From Silene conica (taxonomy: Eukaryota; Streptophyta; Magnoliopsida; Caryophyllales; Caryophyllaceae), in the NCBI GenBank assembly GCA_029255685.2, contig CM055314.2, positions 1,382,399 to 1,446,398 of the forward strand: a stretch of DNA of 64,000 nt. The letters run 5' to 3'. Each line of letters begins with the position of its first letter. Position 1 is the stretch's first letter. The notes below the pieces were generated by a model. The model saw only the letters and a list, made by a program, of their open reading frames with translations, did not search any database and was not told where the DNA came from. Of the stretch, positions 35,101 through 45,851 are shown one piece after another. Both the position numbers and the translations under genes were made by a program.

Positions 35101-36576
35101 ATGGAAAGATTTTATTTTGATTTAGTTTTTTTATTTAATAATAAATAAATGATTATTAAATTATTAAATTATTATTAAATTATTAACTTATTATGAGGTG
35201 GCAGAATCTGATTGGTCTATAAAAAGTGAAAATGCTGAGGTTGAATGTGAGGCCTCGAAATACCCGATGCTGCGATATGACTGCGCCACGTAGGCGGAAA
35301 ACCATTCTTCTTTTATATATATAATGATATGATATGTTACCTGCTAAATAAGTGAAGAAATTTCTAACATTTCTTTAACCCATTTTTCTCTTTTTACTTA
35401 TCTGTTAATCTATTCACCGAATCACACCATTAAAACATGCTACAATAAGTTAACAAAACCACAAATTCTATTCAAAGAGAATGAGTGCAATAGTTGGTTA
35501 TATTGGTAGTTAAAATAAAGTTTAGAGTATTTTGAGCAGTTCACTCATAGTTCAGAGTATTTCTATCCATTAATCATTTACTTTTTAGGGGTCGGAGTTT
35601 CCGAACATAATAAAATGGTGTTTTAGGTTGCAGCTGAGTACGTACAAGGTGCACTAAAGAATTCAAGTGTAGGATTGACAAGCATGATAGGTCCTGTTGA
35701 GAAAATGGCCTTGCTTGATCATCCTGTCAAAGGCTTATACTTCATGGTAACTGGGACTCACCTGGTAAGCTCATACATTATACTACAACACTTTACATTA
35801 TTGCATGTAGCGGTGGCAATTATTGACACGACTTGAAAACCCGACACGGTATTTACGGGTTCGGGTCAAGGTATTTCGACCCATTCACGGAATTGGTCGT
35901 TAAGAATTAAGAACACGACTCGAATTTATATGGGTCGGGTTAGGGCTGGGGTCTTGCGACACGAGCTCGAGACGAATAACTCATTAATTTAAATGGGTTA
36001 TGATATATCCATTTAAATGGGTTACAATCAGGTTTTGTTATTTTGAGTTCAAAATTAAACATGAAGATGATTTATTCTTGCTGTAAAATTTAATTTTGAA
36101 TGCATTATATTTAAATGGGTTGGACGGGTTAAAATGGATTTAATGGGTGATAATGATCTGTTAAAAATTAAATGGGTTAAACAAGTCGGGTTGGGTCATT
36201 GAAAAAAATAAACAAGTTGGGTTAGGGTTGATACATGTAACCCGTTTATCTAATTGGGTTGGATTAGGGTTGATGGGTCATGACTCATTTAATGCTGACA
36301 CGAACACGAACACGAACACGAACCCGCCGACACAACCCGACATGTTATCATAATAAAGAAGCACTCTTATTGTATAATTAATGAGTCTGTGAAACGTATA
36401 ATGTACAAGTGCAGAGCATAACCATAACAGCAATGAGCTACATGCAAAGTTTGAGAATTGGGATAGGGGCTGAAGTCGACTTCATTGACTCGGTTAAGTT
36501 CAATTCATGCATCCACCAAGCTTTTGAAGTTATTTATGGTGCAGCCATGTCCACTCCCTCATCAACTTCCCAATAA
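26136..36576 (+). CDS. WSD1-like wax ester synthase / diacylglycerol acyltransferase
   Basis: Plant WS/DGAT family: transfers acyl groups from acyl-CoA to fatty alcohols or diacylglycerol, normally at the ER, for cuticular wax. Five exons: 26136-26360, 27951-28559, 29941-30291, 35627-35764, 36415-36576; all phase 0; 494 residues, the usual length. Residues 21-25 give the family start EPLSP. The acyltransferase HHxxxDG motif is intact as HHSLGDG (154-160) after KPLWEIHIFKY. Later blocks include LNTRNINGY and WGNQFAFLHI in exon 3, MIGPVEKMALLDHPVKGLYF in exon 4 and a conserved last exon. Exon 1 has a weak donor (GTCATT). Exon 4 needs the acceptor TTTTAG before GTTGCAGCT; the nearby TTGCAG would break the frame. 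No stop or frameshift was found although introns 1-3 contain large transposons. Whether the 10-kb transcript splices properly cannot be told from sequence. Confidence 0.9.
26454..27003. mobile_element. MULE-type MITE with 9-bp target duplication
   Basis: Starts GGGATATTCTAC and ends GTAGAATATCCC; arms stay complementary for about 84 bp (words TACCCCTACATTTT, TATGCCCTTAA and complements). Flanked on both sides by AAATAGGTA (26445-26453 and 27004-27012), a perfect 9-bp duplication as made by Mutator-like transposases. 550 bp, no ORF. In WSD1-like intron 1. Confidence 0.92.
27023..27773. mobile_element. Long-TIR (MULE-like) element in WSD1-like intron 1
   Basis: Left arm TTTGGGTTTATGGTGTCCAC then GTCATCACTTTTT; right arm is its approximate complement (AAAAGTGATGACGTAAACAC then CATAAACCC), arms about 95 bp and diverged. 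No target duplication recognised, so older than its neighbour. Interior non-coding, with a perfect hairpin. Confidence 0.65.
27498..27545. repeat. Perfect 19-bp hairpin
   Basis: AAAGTCTTAAGTTGAGTCT, loop of 10 bases (27517-27526), then the exact complement AGACTCAACTTAAGACTTT. Surrounded by more AAGTCTT words. Confidence 0.95.
28596..29519. mobile_element. Long-TIR (Pack-MULE-like) element in WSD1-like intron 2
   Basis: Starts ATTTATCGGTTTGG and ends CCAAACCGATAAAT; arms 28596-28740 and 29374-29519 (about 145 bp) are complementary with scattered mismatches (GTCCACGTCGTCAC, TAAGCCAGCGGCTTTAC, AACGAAAGAGAA). The GTCCACGTCATCAC word is shared with the element at 27023, suggesting one family. 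It holds a gene-like fragment. No target duplication recognised. Confidence 0.7.
28775..29259 (-). pseudogene. Captured gene fragment, trihelix-like C-terminal helix
   Basis: Two overlapping minus-strand frames joined by a frameshift near 29050. The second contains VGETVESIKMLGEGLVKMEK, then a Met-Glu run coded by a CCATCT microsatellite (28857-28896). Heptad-like Met/Glu/Lys helices of this kind end plant trihelix transcription factors, but the DNA-binding part is absent, so identification is tentative. Confidence 0.35.
30340..30770. repeat. GC-rich GGGTCC/GACCCG repeat in WSD1-like intron 3
   Basis: Dense GGCCGGGTCCGGGTT and ACCCGCCCC words, bounded by GGACACGGACACGGTA and AGGACACGATATGGACATG. 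Far above local GC. ORFs on both strands here are compositional shadows. Confidence 0.6.
30778..30957. mobile_element. MITE of the CGTCACAAGCTTGCGACGG family
   Basis: Left TCGCGACGGGTCAAGTAATA, body with GTATAAGACA and TTTCGTCTTATTAATAC, right CCGTCGCAAGCTTGTGACGG and GATATACCCGTCACAAG. Same family as copies at 43295, 45174, 46136, 47861 and 57833. Confidence 0.65.
31474..31830 (-). pseudogene. Helitron PIF1-like helicase C-terminal fragment
   Basis: Translation gives FPLAVCFAMTINKSQGQSL and GLYLPRPVFTHDQLYVAISR, the last helicase motifs of plant Helitron RepHel proteins, then a stop at 31474. The frame extends upstream to ISGSHIGSNVYIPRI near 31800 and is then lost. All earlier helicase and Rep parts are absent. 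Confidence 0.9.
32690..33960. repeat. Tandem array inside the Helitron, period about 468 bp
   Basis: The word AGAGTAGATCTATAAATTTG occurs near 32999, 33189 and 33469, and related forms near 32726, 33658 and 34276. TCACATGCATGCCGATTTCA near 32898 recurs near 33367. The long period is about 468 bp, made of shorter related units (ATAATTGAGTATTTTAACAT, TTGCATGTCG). Confidence 0.85.
34665..35036 (+). pseudogene. 5' gene fragment carried in the Helitron (first exon-like ORF)
   Basis: ORF of 123 codons opposite to the Helitron. It starts MAISTIAMYASPPTSS, is Ser/Thr-rich, and contains YIGGLTRLFSSS and QSSPVSVLTGPVSGSVS; it then runs into an ATGATTATGAAAATT microsatellite. Codon pattern (CG-ending Thr/Ser codons) and higher GC than the surrounding AT-rich Helitron support a captured coding exon, and 34350-34664 looks like its 5' UTR. 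I recall similar Ser-rich starts in some plant protein phosphatase 2C proteins but cannot confirm the donor. Confidence 0.5.
35805..36345. repeat. Dispersed ACCCGACAC/GGGTCGGGTT repeat in WSD1-like intron 4
   Basis: ACCCGACACGG, GGGTCGGGTTAGGG, AAATGGGTTA words and a four-fold ACACGA run near 36300. Resembles the repeats at 23010 and 30340. Confidence 0.5.
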
Positions 36577-38880
36577 CTACAAAAGTTTCTTTTAATGGTG
36601 GATCGATGCATGTGGTCACAGAAATTAATCCAATTTAGTTGTAGAAAATAATAAATACTTGCTTAATTAACCCACTATTTATATTTTTAAAGTAAAAACA
36701 ATTACTGAAATGAAAATTATAGAGAGATGATTAAAATGAAGAAAAGAAAACATATATTTGGGGTAATGCTAATATATCTTCCTTTGATAATATCCAACAT
36801 ATACCGGTAAACATATATAATATCCACATAATTCACCCCCGAGAGGCTGACGAGGGCACTAAAATAAAAACCCATAATATTAACATATTATATATACTCC
36901 TTAGTTATGATAAAAAAAAAAAAAAAACATTTATTGAAATATACTATGATAATAAATATTGACAATTTAAAACACATACCGTAATTATTTTCCATGTAAG
37001 TGTTTTTGCCTCGAACCCGGCAAGTGGATCAATAGAGTTTATTTTCTCGAAACGCTCTATATTTCATTTAAATAAAATTAGGGGTGGACAAATTACATAG
37101 TTCTAATCACCAATATCAAATATAAATGATTTACCTAGTAACTATTTCCACGAAAAACTGACGAGGCTTCGTATATCCAACAGGATCACACCAATATTTA
37201 CACGGTACTTTCACATGGAATGATCGTAGCTAACATCCAATGATCACTTCGGTTAAATAAAGCGAACAATGAGAATATTTTCACATAATTAGCCAGGAAT
37301 AATAAATAAATAGAAGTTTAAAAGAGGTGATGCTTATGTATACCTTTCGGGATAAGCCGCAAATATAAGTTTTCGACCTCTCCCACAATCCGTACATGTC
37401 ATAGCATTAGCAATATAGTCGGATCGATAATCTTCACTTACGGCTGCAAGTTTAGCCAACGGCTCGGGGAACAGGAATCCATAAACACTAGTAGACTTCA
37501 CAGTATCGCTAAATTCACTTAAATACCTACAACAATTTGAACTAGCTATCCCATAACTAAACGACATTTCATCGAACACTTACGCACTCATCTTAATAAC
37601 CACTCATTTCCACCACAAAAAGTCACCACCGTCATCACCATTGACCCATAGTAGGACCACTGATGATGTAACAACAAGTTACACCCATCGATACCTTATG
37701 TGGTGCTCGAATCCCTCTAAAACCCTCATGTAAAAACACGACTAATCCAATCACCATACAAGAACCACCTATCACGGCTGCCACCACCATCTATCACGAC
37801 TGATAGAACCACCAAGACGGACCACTTGACCACCATCAGACCCAGTACCACGACCACCGCACCCAAAACTACTCAGTCCCACTACATACCCTATTTTCCC
37901 TACACCCTGTTTTCGCTTATTTCTGGCAAACACCGCGCATCGCTACCCCATGGACCATCATCAGACCACCACCGTGGTCTAATCCAACCCATAGACCAGG
38001 CCTACCAACCCCAACGTTCAGTCAGACACGACAAGGGTCAAGGGTGCAATAAAAGATTCGAAGTTTTCTGGTCCTTTTTTTTTTCTATTTTCAGCGCAGC
38101 CTCGTGTTCCTTATTGAAAACCGTCTTAACTACCACCACAACCACCACCATAGGTCACCCTAGTCATGGTCATAACTCCCTATAATCCATACCCCAAAAT
38201 GCGACCCTTAGCATATAATAAAATTGCAAGTAAACGGAGCATGAACTTACCGAGGTAGTTGGCGATATCTACATCGTTTAAGACGATTTTGAACAGCGTG
38301 AAAAACGACTCCTTGTGTGCGTGGTTGTTAGGGTATGGGAGGCAGACGAGATTGGTCCGACATCAGATGTAGACCGGTTAGAAGTAATTATTAGTACTTG
38401 AATACTACAATATTTAATTAAGCATTTCTCACCAAAGCGTATCCGAATATACGGATTCCGTATACACGGTTTTTCCGTGTACCGAAAACCGTATATACGG
38501 TTAAACCAGATCGAAACCATATAGTGATTTTTGCGATTTTTAAAACCGTATAGCCGATACGATTTTCAATACCGTGCGAGATATACGATTTTGTTCATCC
38601 CTAATAAATATGGGTCAAATATAAATCGAACATTTATAATATGGATATCGATATGGATCCGGTAGCACAACCCATCCTAGTTGTAGTTATTGGGGTAAAC
38701 ACTAAGCAACCACCCAAAAATACAAATAAAGGACACCTGTTTTACCTCAAACACACGATTAGTTCAAAAATCAATTCCATTTCCTAATCCTAATCAAAAT
38801 CGAATTCAGCGATACTCAAAAACCCTAATTTTACACTTTTCTTCCGTCATAAATTCATAATCACAATTTTCAATCAAACT
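36577..38880. other. Intergenic region; nothing firmly coding
   Basis: AT-rich after the WSD1-like stop. A T/A-rich block at 36890-36960 and a CACCAC-rich block at 37600-38170 are low complexity. Around 38450-38590 CGTATATACGG and ACCGTATA words repeat in both orientations. Confidence 0.4.
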
Positions 38881-38920
38881 ATTTTCTTCAATCGGAGTTT
38901 CTTTTCATTCTTAACGACGG

Positions 38921-39203
38921 TATGTTTCTCAACTTACATTCATCCTATTTTTCCAGTTTTTATTAATTGCTTCCATTACTTGAAATTCAATCGTAAATCT
39001 ATGCTCATAGATTCAGTTTTGTATTGTCTTGTTCGTTCCTACGTTTCGATTTCTGTGTGATTAGGCTTTTCCCTAATCGTGCTCCAAATTATAGGAAATA
39101 TGGTGTGCTGTTTATTTTTAGGTCAAATTATTGTTGTTTGCTAGTTTTTTTTGTTGTAGATTTCACTGTTAGATATGCTAAAATCATCGTATTTCAATTG
39201 TTC
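38921..39203 (+). other. Probable 5' UTR intron of the Agenet/ENT gene
   Basis: AACGACG then GTATGTTTCT at 38921 and TTGTTCAG ending near 39204, just upstream of the ATG at 39240, fit a leader intron. Confidence 0.5.
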
Positions 39204-39239
39204 AGGTAAATCAATCAATTTACTATAAAGACAATTATC

Positions 39240-40983
39240 ATGAAGTTTAAGGTTGGGAGTATGGTGGAGGTATTGACGAAGAAGAAGGCGGCTTCGGGTG
39301 TTTGGCGGTGTGCGGAGATTGTGGCAGTCAATGGTGATGGTTACACGGTAAGATATTATCGTTGTCCAGATATTGTTAAAGAAGGTGTCGATAAAGTGTC
39401 AATGGAAGCCGTCAGGCCTCGTCCTTCGCCAGTACGAGTCATAGATTCTGTTGATTGGGCTGTTGGTGATATTGTAGAAGTACTTGATAATGGTTACTGG
39501 AAAGTTTCTGTGATTGAGGAAGTTTTGGGACAAGATTGTTATCAGATTCGTGTGGTGGGATCCATTGATGAGTTTAGAGTGAAGAAATCAAATATCAGAA
39601 TCCGGCAAGAGTGGAAAGACGACCAGTGGATTTTGTTAGGAAAGGTATGTTCAAAATTTAAGATTTCTTTTTTCATGTGATTTTCTTATTTGCATAATTT
39701 TCTCGTGCAGTTTCTCTCCTGTCCAGAACTTGTATAATTAGTTCATGATCTATGTTACTTGACTCTTCTTTCCTCGCGTACGGTGTCCGACACTCGACAC
39801 TCGACCCTCAAGACATGGGTATAACACATGGACACCTCAGTTTAGACCAAAATGTGCATATTTTTCAATAAAATAGCCGAGTCCGACACTTGGATATGTA
39901 CCCGTGTCGGGTACTTATAAACTGAGTCTGAGTAACATAGTTCATGATTTATGATTTTAGTTGTATGTTTCATTTGTCTAGGGCTGATGAAAGCTTCAAT
40001 GTAGTCCATGTAATAATTTTTTCAATAAAATAGCCGAGTCCGACACTTGGATACGTACCCATGTCGGGTACTTCTAAACGAGTCTGAGTAACATAGTTCA
40101 TGATTTATGATTTTAGTTGTATGTTTCATTTGTCTAGGGCTGATGAAAGCTTCAATGTAGTCCATGTAATAATTTATTGTCAGAACTATTAAAATTTCTT
40201 ACTTACTGTTTTATTATCATTCATTCACTGCAGGATTCCGGAGATTGTGAGGATCTGATAATCAGGGCGCGCAAGAATAGTCATATACAGCAGCAACTTC
40301 AGCAAGAAAATGTTATTAATGCGCACGTGAAGAGGTCATTCTCAGACATCTCATCCAGTGAAGAAGGATATTCAGAATGTTCAAGGAAGCGAAGATCAGT
40401 AGACAAAGAAGATGAACTTAATTTTATCCATGACGACTCCTACTCTTTCATCGGAAACACGGACTCACATGGCAACCTAAAGGCAAATCAGGGGAAAGAA
40501 AATTTGCGAACTTTAACCATGAAAGGAACTGATTTCAATAATGCTGGCAGGAGAAACCATGGTGATGCATTGGTCCTCTCTAGATCCTCCAACCCAAAGG
40601 ATTGTGTAAGTGGTTTATCTTCTGTTGCTAGTTGTAGCGTTATTGATCCCCTTTCTGATAGGATGCTCAGCCATGCTTCAACCAGCTGTAGTCAGGAAGC
40701 TGATTCACTTTGTAGTGATGCCGACTCAGTTAGTCTCTTGGGTTATGAGGAAGGAAAATCAGTTGGTGAGTATCGAGATGCCTTTAAAACTCATGAGTTA
40801 GACTTACGTAATTATCGCTATGCTCTAGAAGCTTTACATGCATCTGGTCCCTTGAGTTGGGAACAGGAAATAATGCTAACAGATCTTCGTATGAAGCTTT
40901 ATGTTTCAAATGATGAACATTTGATGGAGTTAAGAAGGTTAAGGTGTTGCTCTGAGCTGTTACTTAGCACTATGACTTGCTAA
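39240..40983 (+). CDS. Agenet (plant Tudor-like) and ENT domain protein
   Basis: Two exons, 39240-39644 and 40234-40983, phase 0, 384 residues. Residues 1-130 form a tandem Agenet module: KFKVGSMVEVLTKKKAASGV and WRCAEIVAVNGDGYTVRYY, then VDWAVGDIVEVLDNGYWKVS, with RVKKSNIRIRQEW closing it. The middle is Ser-rich and basic (KRSFSDISSSEEGYSE, SRKRRS). The C-terminus is an ENT domain (about 318-372; DLRNYRYALEALHASGPLSW). Such plant proteins are thought to read histone marks or bind RNA in the nucleus; the exact role of this one is unknown. The order Agenet then ENT differs from EMSY-like proteins, which have ENT first. The intron carries a dispersed repeat and a 157-bp tandem duplication. Confidence 0.9.
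39778..39945. repeat. Dispersed GTGTCCGACACTCG repeat in the Agenet-gene intron
   Basis: GGTGTCCGACACTCGACACT, ACACATGGACACCTCAG, AATAAAATAGCCGAG and GAGTCTGAGTAACATAG follow the same order as at 17440-17610. Confidence 0.75.
39861..40170. repeat. 157-bp tandem duplication in the Agenet-gene intron
   Basis: TTTTTCAATAAAATAGCC starts at 39861 and again at 40018; the whole unit through GATGAAAGCTTCAATGTAG is repeated almost unchanged. The unit spans the end of the dispersed repeat plus unique intron sequence, so it arose after that insertion. Confidence 0.92.
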
Positions 40984-43290
40984 TTACTTTAGCTTGCTAA
41001 ATCCTCTGTAATTAGAAGTATCGTCTTCATCTTTGTAAGAAGTGGCCATGTGTTAAGATGTTATGTGTTTCTAGTGGTATCTTCTTTTTGCAAACATTGA
41101 AGTGTCAGCATTTGGCAACGTATAAAATCAAATATATAGAAATATGTTTGTTTAGTTTAGTGTTTAAATGTTGCTCTAGCTCTAATTTCCTTTTTCTTAT
41201 TAGACATTGATTAATCAGATCTGACCCAAGTTTAGTGGCTTTGTTTTAGCTATTATATGGCATTTGGGTAGATATTGAACTGAGTTTTTTCTTTGTCTCA
41301 TTGCTTGACATCAATCCATTACACCTTCCCTCCTTTCCTCTGTCACTCCAACATAAGGTGTAACCAAGAAAGTGAATGTTATAAAAATAGTACATAGCAG
41401 ATACATTTGTTTGTATTGTTAAATTATACTGGTTCTTGCGTTATAGTGGGGATGAGGTACCCTTCTGCTCGTATTGGATGGTATAAAAATCTAATTATTG
41501 ATAGGGTATATTTTACTAAAGGGTACAGTAACATTGATGTGCCTATGAATTTTCAGGGCCTGCCAAGGCACGGGTGCCTTATTGCCGCAGTCTAAAGATG
41601 ATATCGTGGTTGACCACTAGCTCTTTGGCTTCAGGCAAAGGGCATAACTGCGCTCTGTCTTCTTTGCAGATAACAGATAAGCCAATTTGTATCTGACTTG
41701 CCTTGCGTATTCTCTTTATGCAACTTCTTCCATCCCTATTACAGTATGTATCATACTTATTTGACTTTGTTGGTCAATCCTTGTTGACTTTAATTTTGAC
41801 TTAGACTTATATGCTCTCATAATCTACAATTAGCTAGAAAGTTGGTAATATATAAAGTTATAAATTGATGTTGATGTCTATTTATATGCTAGCATTTTTC
41901 AGAGCATATACAACTCCTTTCATCCCTATTAAAGTATACCATACAATGGAACTTTATGTCTTTATTTTTAAAAGAGATTTAAAGGCTGAAGTTGATGCTC
42001 TGACCATCAAATTCAAACGAGAACAGTGAAAGTGGGATGGAGTTTGTATTGTTTTGGTTTCTGCCAAATTTGTCATTAAATTGTCTGAAGCTGAACTGTT
42101 CCTTCAGGGGCCTGCCAAGCTTTCTCTGTTTTTTTTTTTTTGAAAATAAATTGTTATACACAAATCTGATATCAAACACTTGCTTCGAACAACTCTGTGA
42201 AAGAAGGGACATCTATCAACCAAGATCAAAGTTCAAGAATAGCACTTTCACAAATCTTATCTAAAACACTTGCATCTAATTGCTGCTGTGTCACATATCC
42301 GAGTTGTTTCTAATTAGTCAATTACTTGTTTGGTTTCATATGGTTTGCACATTCCTTTCCCCTCTGCCGACTTATTTTGGAACACTTTCATGTTAACTCG
42401 TTGTTATGTTTATTTTTTATTGCCGGTTGTACTCGGCAGTGTACATATATATCAGTTTGGTTATGGCTGTACTGGCATCAGGACGGCAATCTATTCAGGT
42501 TCGTTTGATTGTAATGCATTACTACTAGAATACACCTTCTATCTGTTGATTTTTGTAGAGGCGAGGCAATGTCGCAATGAAGCTATATGGAGAGATGATT
42601 TTCAGTGGTCATTCTCTCAACAGTTTGGCATGAACTCTGCGATTGCTGTTCGAGGTTGTATTATGTAATGTTAAACTTCTACGTTTTTAGAATCGGTTTT
42701 TCTAACGTGTGCCCTTACAACACACGTTAAGAATCTAAATATGGAAAGATTTACACCATATTTTCATTAATTATGGTAAAAAGTGTTTCTATCTAAATAT
42801 CAGATGAGAATATGTTGTAAATCTAGATATATTTGGTTTTGTAAATGAGTGTCCGCTTGTTTAATATTATATCTTGCATGATTTATGACAATGTCTAGAC
42901 TCTAGAGGCAGACTACACGTAAAGGTTTTTGGTTAAAACCCTCCATATTTAGGGAAAGTAGCAAATTGACAATCTTGGGATTAATTATACCATGTACAAA
43001 TATTCGATACCATCATCATCGTCTGGTTTCTTGATCGTACCATTAGTGAATCATGTCTTCTTCTTTGAACGCAGGGCACCTCACAACTTGACTGACCATT
43101 CATCTTAATTATCTCCCTTCAATTTGACAACAATTAACTTATCTCCGGACTTATTGGAGGTCGAGAGAAATACAGACCAAGTTTTTCACCCTTACCCATA
43201 TTGCTCGACTCAGAATCGCTGGACTTGGAATCAGAGCCTATGTGAGAAACAGCTATTGTCTACTAGCGATGAATTTTCAGAGTCTCCTGT
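40984..43290. other. Intergenic; 3' UTR then no gene seen
   Basis: Probably starts with the 3' UTR of the Agenet/ENT gene. CCATCCCTATTA-type words recur at 41729 and 41919. ORFs to 42668 are short and not family-like. Confidence 0.4.
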
Positions 43291-43294
43291 ATAT

Positions 43295-43490
43295 TGATAC
43301 ACAAATTCTCATTTGTGTCGGCGGTATGACGGATACCGTTTCCTTACACTATCCACTTTTTCTCTCTCTCTTCGACACTATTCATGTGGTCCATTTTCTC
43401 CACTGACTCAATTTGTATCTATTTTATCTCACAAATTATCCGTCACAAATGGTGACCTGTCCTAGACAAGACTTATTAATATTGATATTA
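43295..43490. mobile_element. MITE of the CGTCACAAGCTTGCGACGG family
   Basis: ACACAAATTCTCATTTGTG, GACGGATACCGTTTCC, CCACTTTTTCTCTCTCTC, then TTATCTCACAAATTATCCGT and GTCACAAATGGTGACCTGTC. It is nearly the reverse complement of the element at 45174-45370. Confidence 0.75.
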
Positions 43491-43653
43491 CTTGTTGAAA
43501 TATATGACCTAGCCATTTATATCTACAATTTACAAATACCAAAATCCTCACACATTAATATGGAAACCGTTATACAAAACAGATTATGGAGACTATCCAT
43601 AATATACAAAGACCCATTATGGACAAAATTTCGTAATAACCCCAAATTAGTTT

Positions 43654-44252
43654 AAGGCTCCGTTTGATAGTGCATTTCAGGTAACTGATTTACCTAAAGT
43701 AGTTTTTTTGGAGGATTTGGCAACTACCTCTTCTGAGTAAAAAAGTACCTGATATATCAAGTACCCGATTTATTTTTACTACCTATTTTATCCTCAGATT
43801 TTGCTAGTCGTCGATGAAAATGAAAAAGCATCCGCAATAGGCTTACTACTTTAAGTTGGGGTGGAAATTTATATTTTATATATTTTCGAGGATATATTGT
43901 TTGATTTTGTTACCTAATTGTTATATATTAAATATTATTATTATTATTATTATTTTCATTCTCTTTCAAATATATCGAAAAAACTTTATTATGACTTAAT
44001 ATTAACAACGCCAACGATAATAACATAAGAATAATAGTAAAAGCGTAAAATATATCAATAATAAACAATCTCCTTTTACGTCATTTTGTCAAATATCAGC
44101 TACCTTTTCCGCCAGTTTTCAAACCGTTTTAACAAAAATGAGATACTTTATCAAGTCTTAATTTTCAACTACCTCTTCAGCTACCTTTCCAGGTTTCAGT
44201 AGTTTTTCAGATCTCAACTAGTTTTTCAGGTAGTTTTGCGAAATAGAACCTT
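43654..44252. mobile_element. MITE with AAGGCTCCGTTTG ends
   Basis: Left AAGGCTCCGTTTGATAG, right complement begins AAGGTTCTATTTCG. TA on each side. Interior CAGGTAACTG, TTTTTCAGGTAG words and an ATT microsatellite (43935-43957). Superfamily uncertain. Confidence 0.5.
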
Positions 44253-45173
44253 AATATAAGATTACCAAAAACAATGTAGATTTCAAAAATTATTCTTCGA
44301 CGACGGGAAATTTGGAGCCAATAATAGGTCTTTGATGACGCCGATGAAGTTGGCACTCTATGAAAATGGTCCGAGTGGCAAGTGAAGGGAGTATCATCTC
44401 CGGTAGTACAGTCATCCATGTGACCGACAGCTGCAACGAGTAATGGTGGTGCTAGTAGTGTTAAAGATCAAGGAGAAGAAGTTAGAGCGGTGGGCAAAAT
44501 GAGGGCGAGTAAGTTCTGGGGTTGAATAAGGTATTTTCTTCATTTATATACAAACTACACATACTCCTTTTTAATCCATTCATATTAAAACTATCACTTT
44601 TCTAATAAAGCAAAGAAAATGACTAAAGCACCTTCATTTATATAAAAATGTCATTAAATGGTCGACCATTAATCAATCATCACACATTTAAATGAAGTAA
44701 AAACATCTAACACACTTCCGAATTCCACTTTTAATGGTTTTTTAATATCTTTATTCATATTACCACAAAAGGCATATATACACCTAATATTAATGCAAAA
44801 GGCATATATATACACCCTGAATTTGAATAAAAATAGTACTTTCACCATCTTTTATGTTATATATTGGAAATTGTGTCGAAAATTCACTCGACTTGTAAAT
44901 AGTGCCCATTTATATAGAATTGATTGGAATGGAGGAAGTATGTGTTATAAGGAAAGTGAAGTCAGTTGATGTATAGGTAGCCGGTTATCAATGTATAATA
45001 TGAGAGGAGGAGGTCATTACTCATTAGTATGATTTTTTGTTAGTTAATACTCCGTATAAAGTTCAAATTATTTTGAAAAAGTGGTCAATAGTTTTGATTA
45101 TTCCTGTAAAATCACCCTACACCTTTGCGTTAAGGTCCATAAATTACCTCACTACCTTAAATGAAATACTAAG

Positions 45174-45370
45174 TCTTGCTTGCGACAGGTCACCATTTAT
45201 GACGGATATTTTGTGAGATAAAATGGATACAAAATGAGTAGTGGAGAAAGGGGACCACAGGAATAGTGTTGGAGAGAGAGAAAAAGTGGGTATTTTGTGA
45301 GAGAAAACGGTATCCGTCACAAGCTTGCGACGGATAGTCCCGTTGCAAATAAGAATTTGTGTAAATGAAA
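45174..45370. mobile_element. MITE of the CGTCACAAGCTTGCGACGG family
   Basis: TTGCGACAGGTCACCATTTA at the left, TCCGTCACAAGCTTGCGACG and GGATAGTCCCGTTGCAAATA at the right. Opposite orientation to 43295-43490. Confidence 0.75.
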
Positions 45371-45851
45371 GATGAAAGCCTTTGCCTAAGAAGGTCCAAG
45401 GTCCTTTATATTACCTTTCCTCGCGTTTTACCTGTTTTAGAGTAAAGCCACCGGAACAGCACACAAAAAGAACACAAGGTCACACACCGATGTCAATCTT
45501 CGTGGAAAATCAAGACACTCCGCAATCAATCACCTTTCCGAGAAGAGATTACAAACGCATAACCCACAAACAAGTTGACAAAACCCGACAGACACAAATT
45601 ACCACTCTCAAGACGTGCTCTACGCCTCTAACTCGAGCATCAGACTTTGTGACATGAAATACGAGTAAAGTTTTGCTCCACAGCCCAACACACAACGTCT
45701 GTCTAACTTCTAAACAGGGCAAAAATAACTGCGAATCCAAAATTCACCCCAATATTAATAAAATCCTTTTAATTCAGACGGGTACAACACGGGGTACAAA
45801 CCACAGAACATCAACAAAACCATTTGTCTTCCCAAACTAAACAATTAACAT

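Larger units (their letters stand above)
31142..35327 (-). mobile_element. Helitron, about 4.2 kb, inside WSD1-like intron 3
   Basis: Minus-strand 3' end shows the Helitron signature: hairpin CCCGTGATTTTTCACGGG, seven bases, then CTAG at 31145-31142, followed by T. Near the other end the minus strand reads A then TCATTATATATATA (TC at 35327 or 35332), fitting insertion between A and T. A helicase tail lies just inside the 3' end in the expected orientation. The interior also has a duplicated GGCCCAAA/AGACGAAGCCC segment (32190-32370), a tandem array (32690-33960) and a gene fragment on the opposite strand. No Rep domain and most of the helicase missing: non-autonomous. The 5' boundary is less certain than the 3' one. 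Confidence 0.8.

Noticed and set aside
37334..37579. Minus-strand ORF of 81 codons with a donor-like end
   Set aside because: No family recognised, no partner exons found on either side, and the region is repeat-like; kept out of the gene list.
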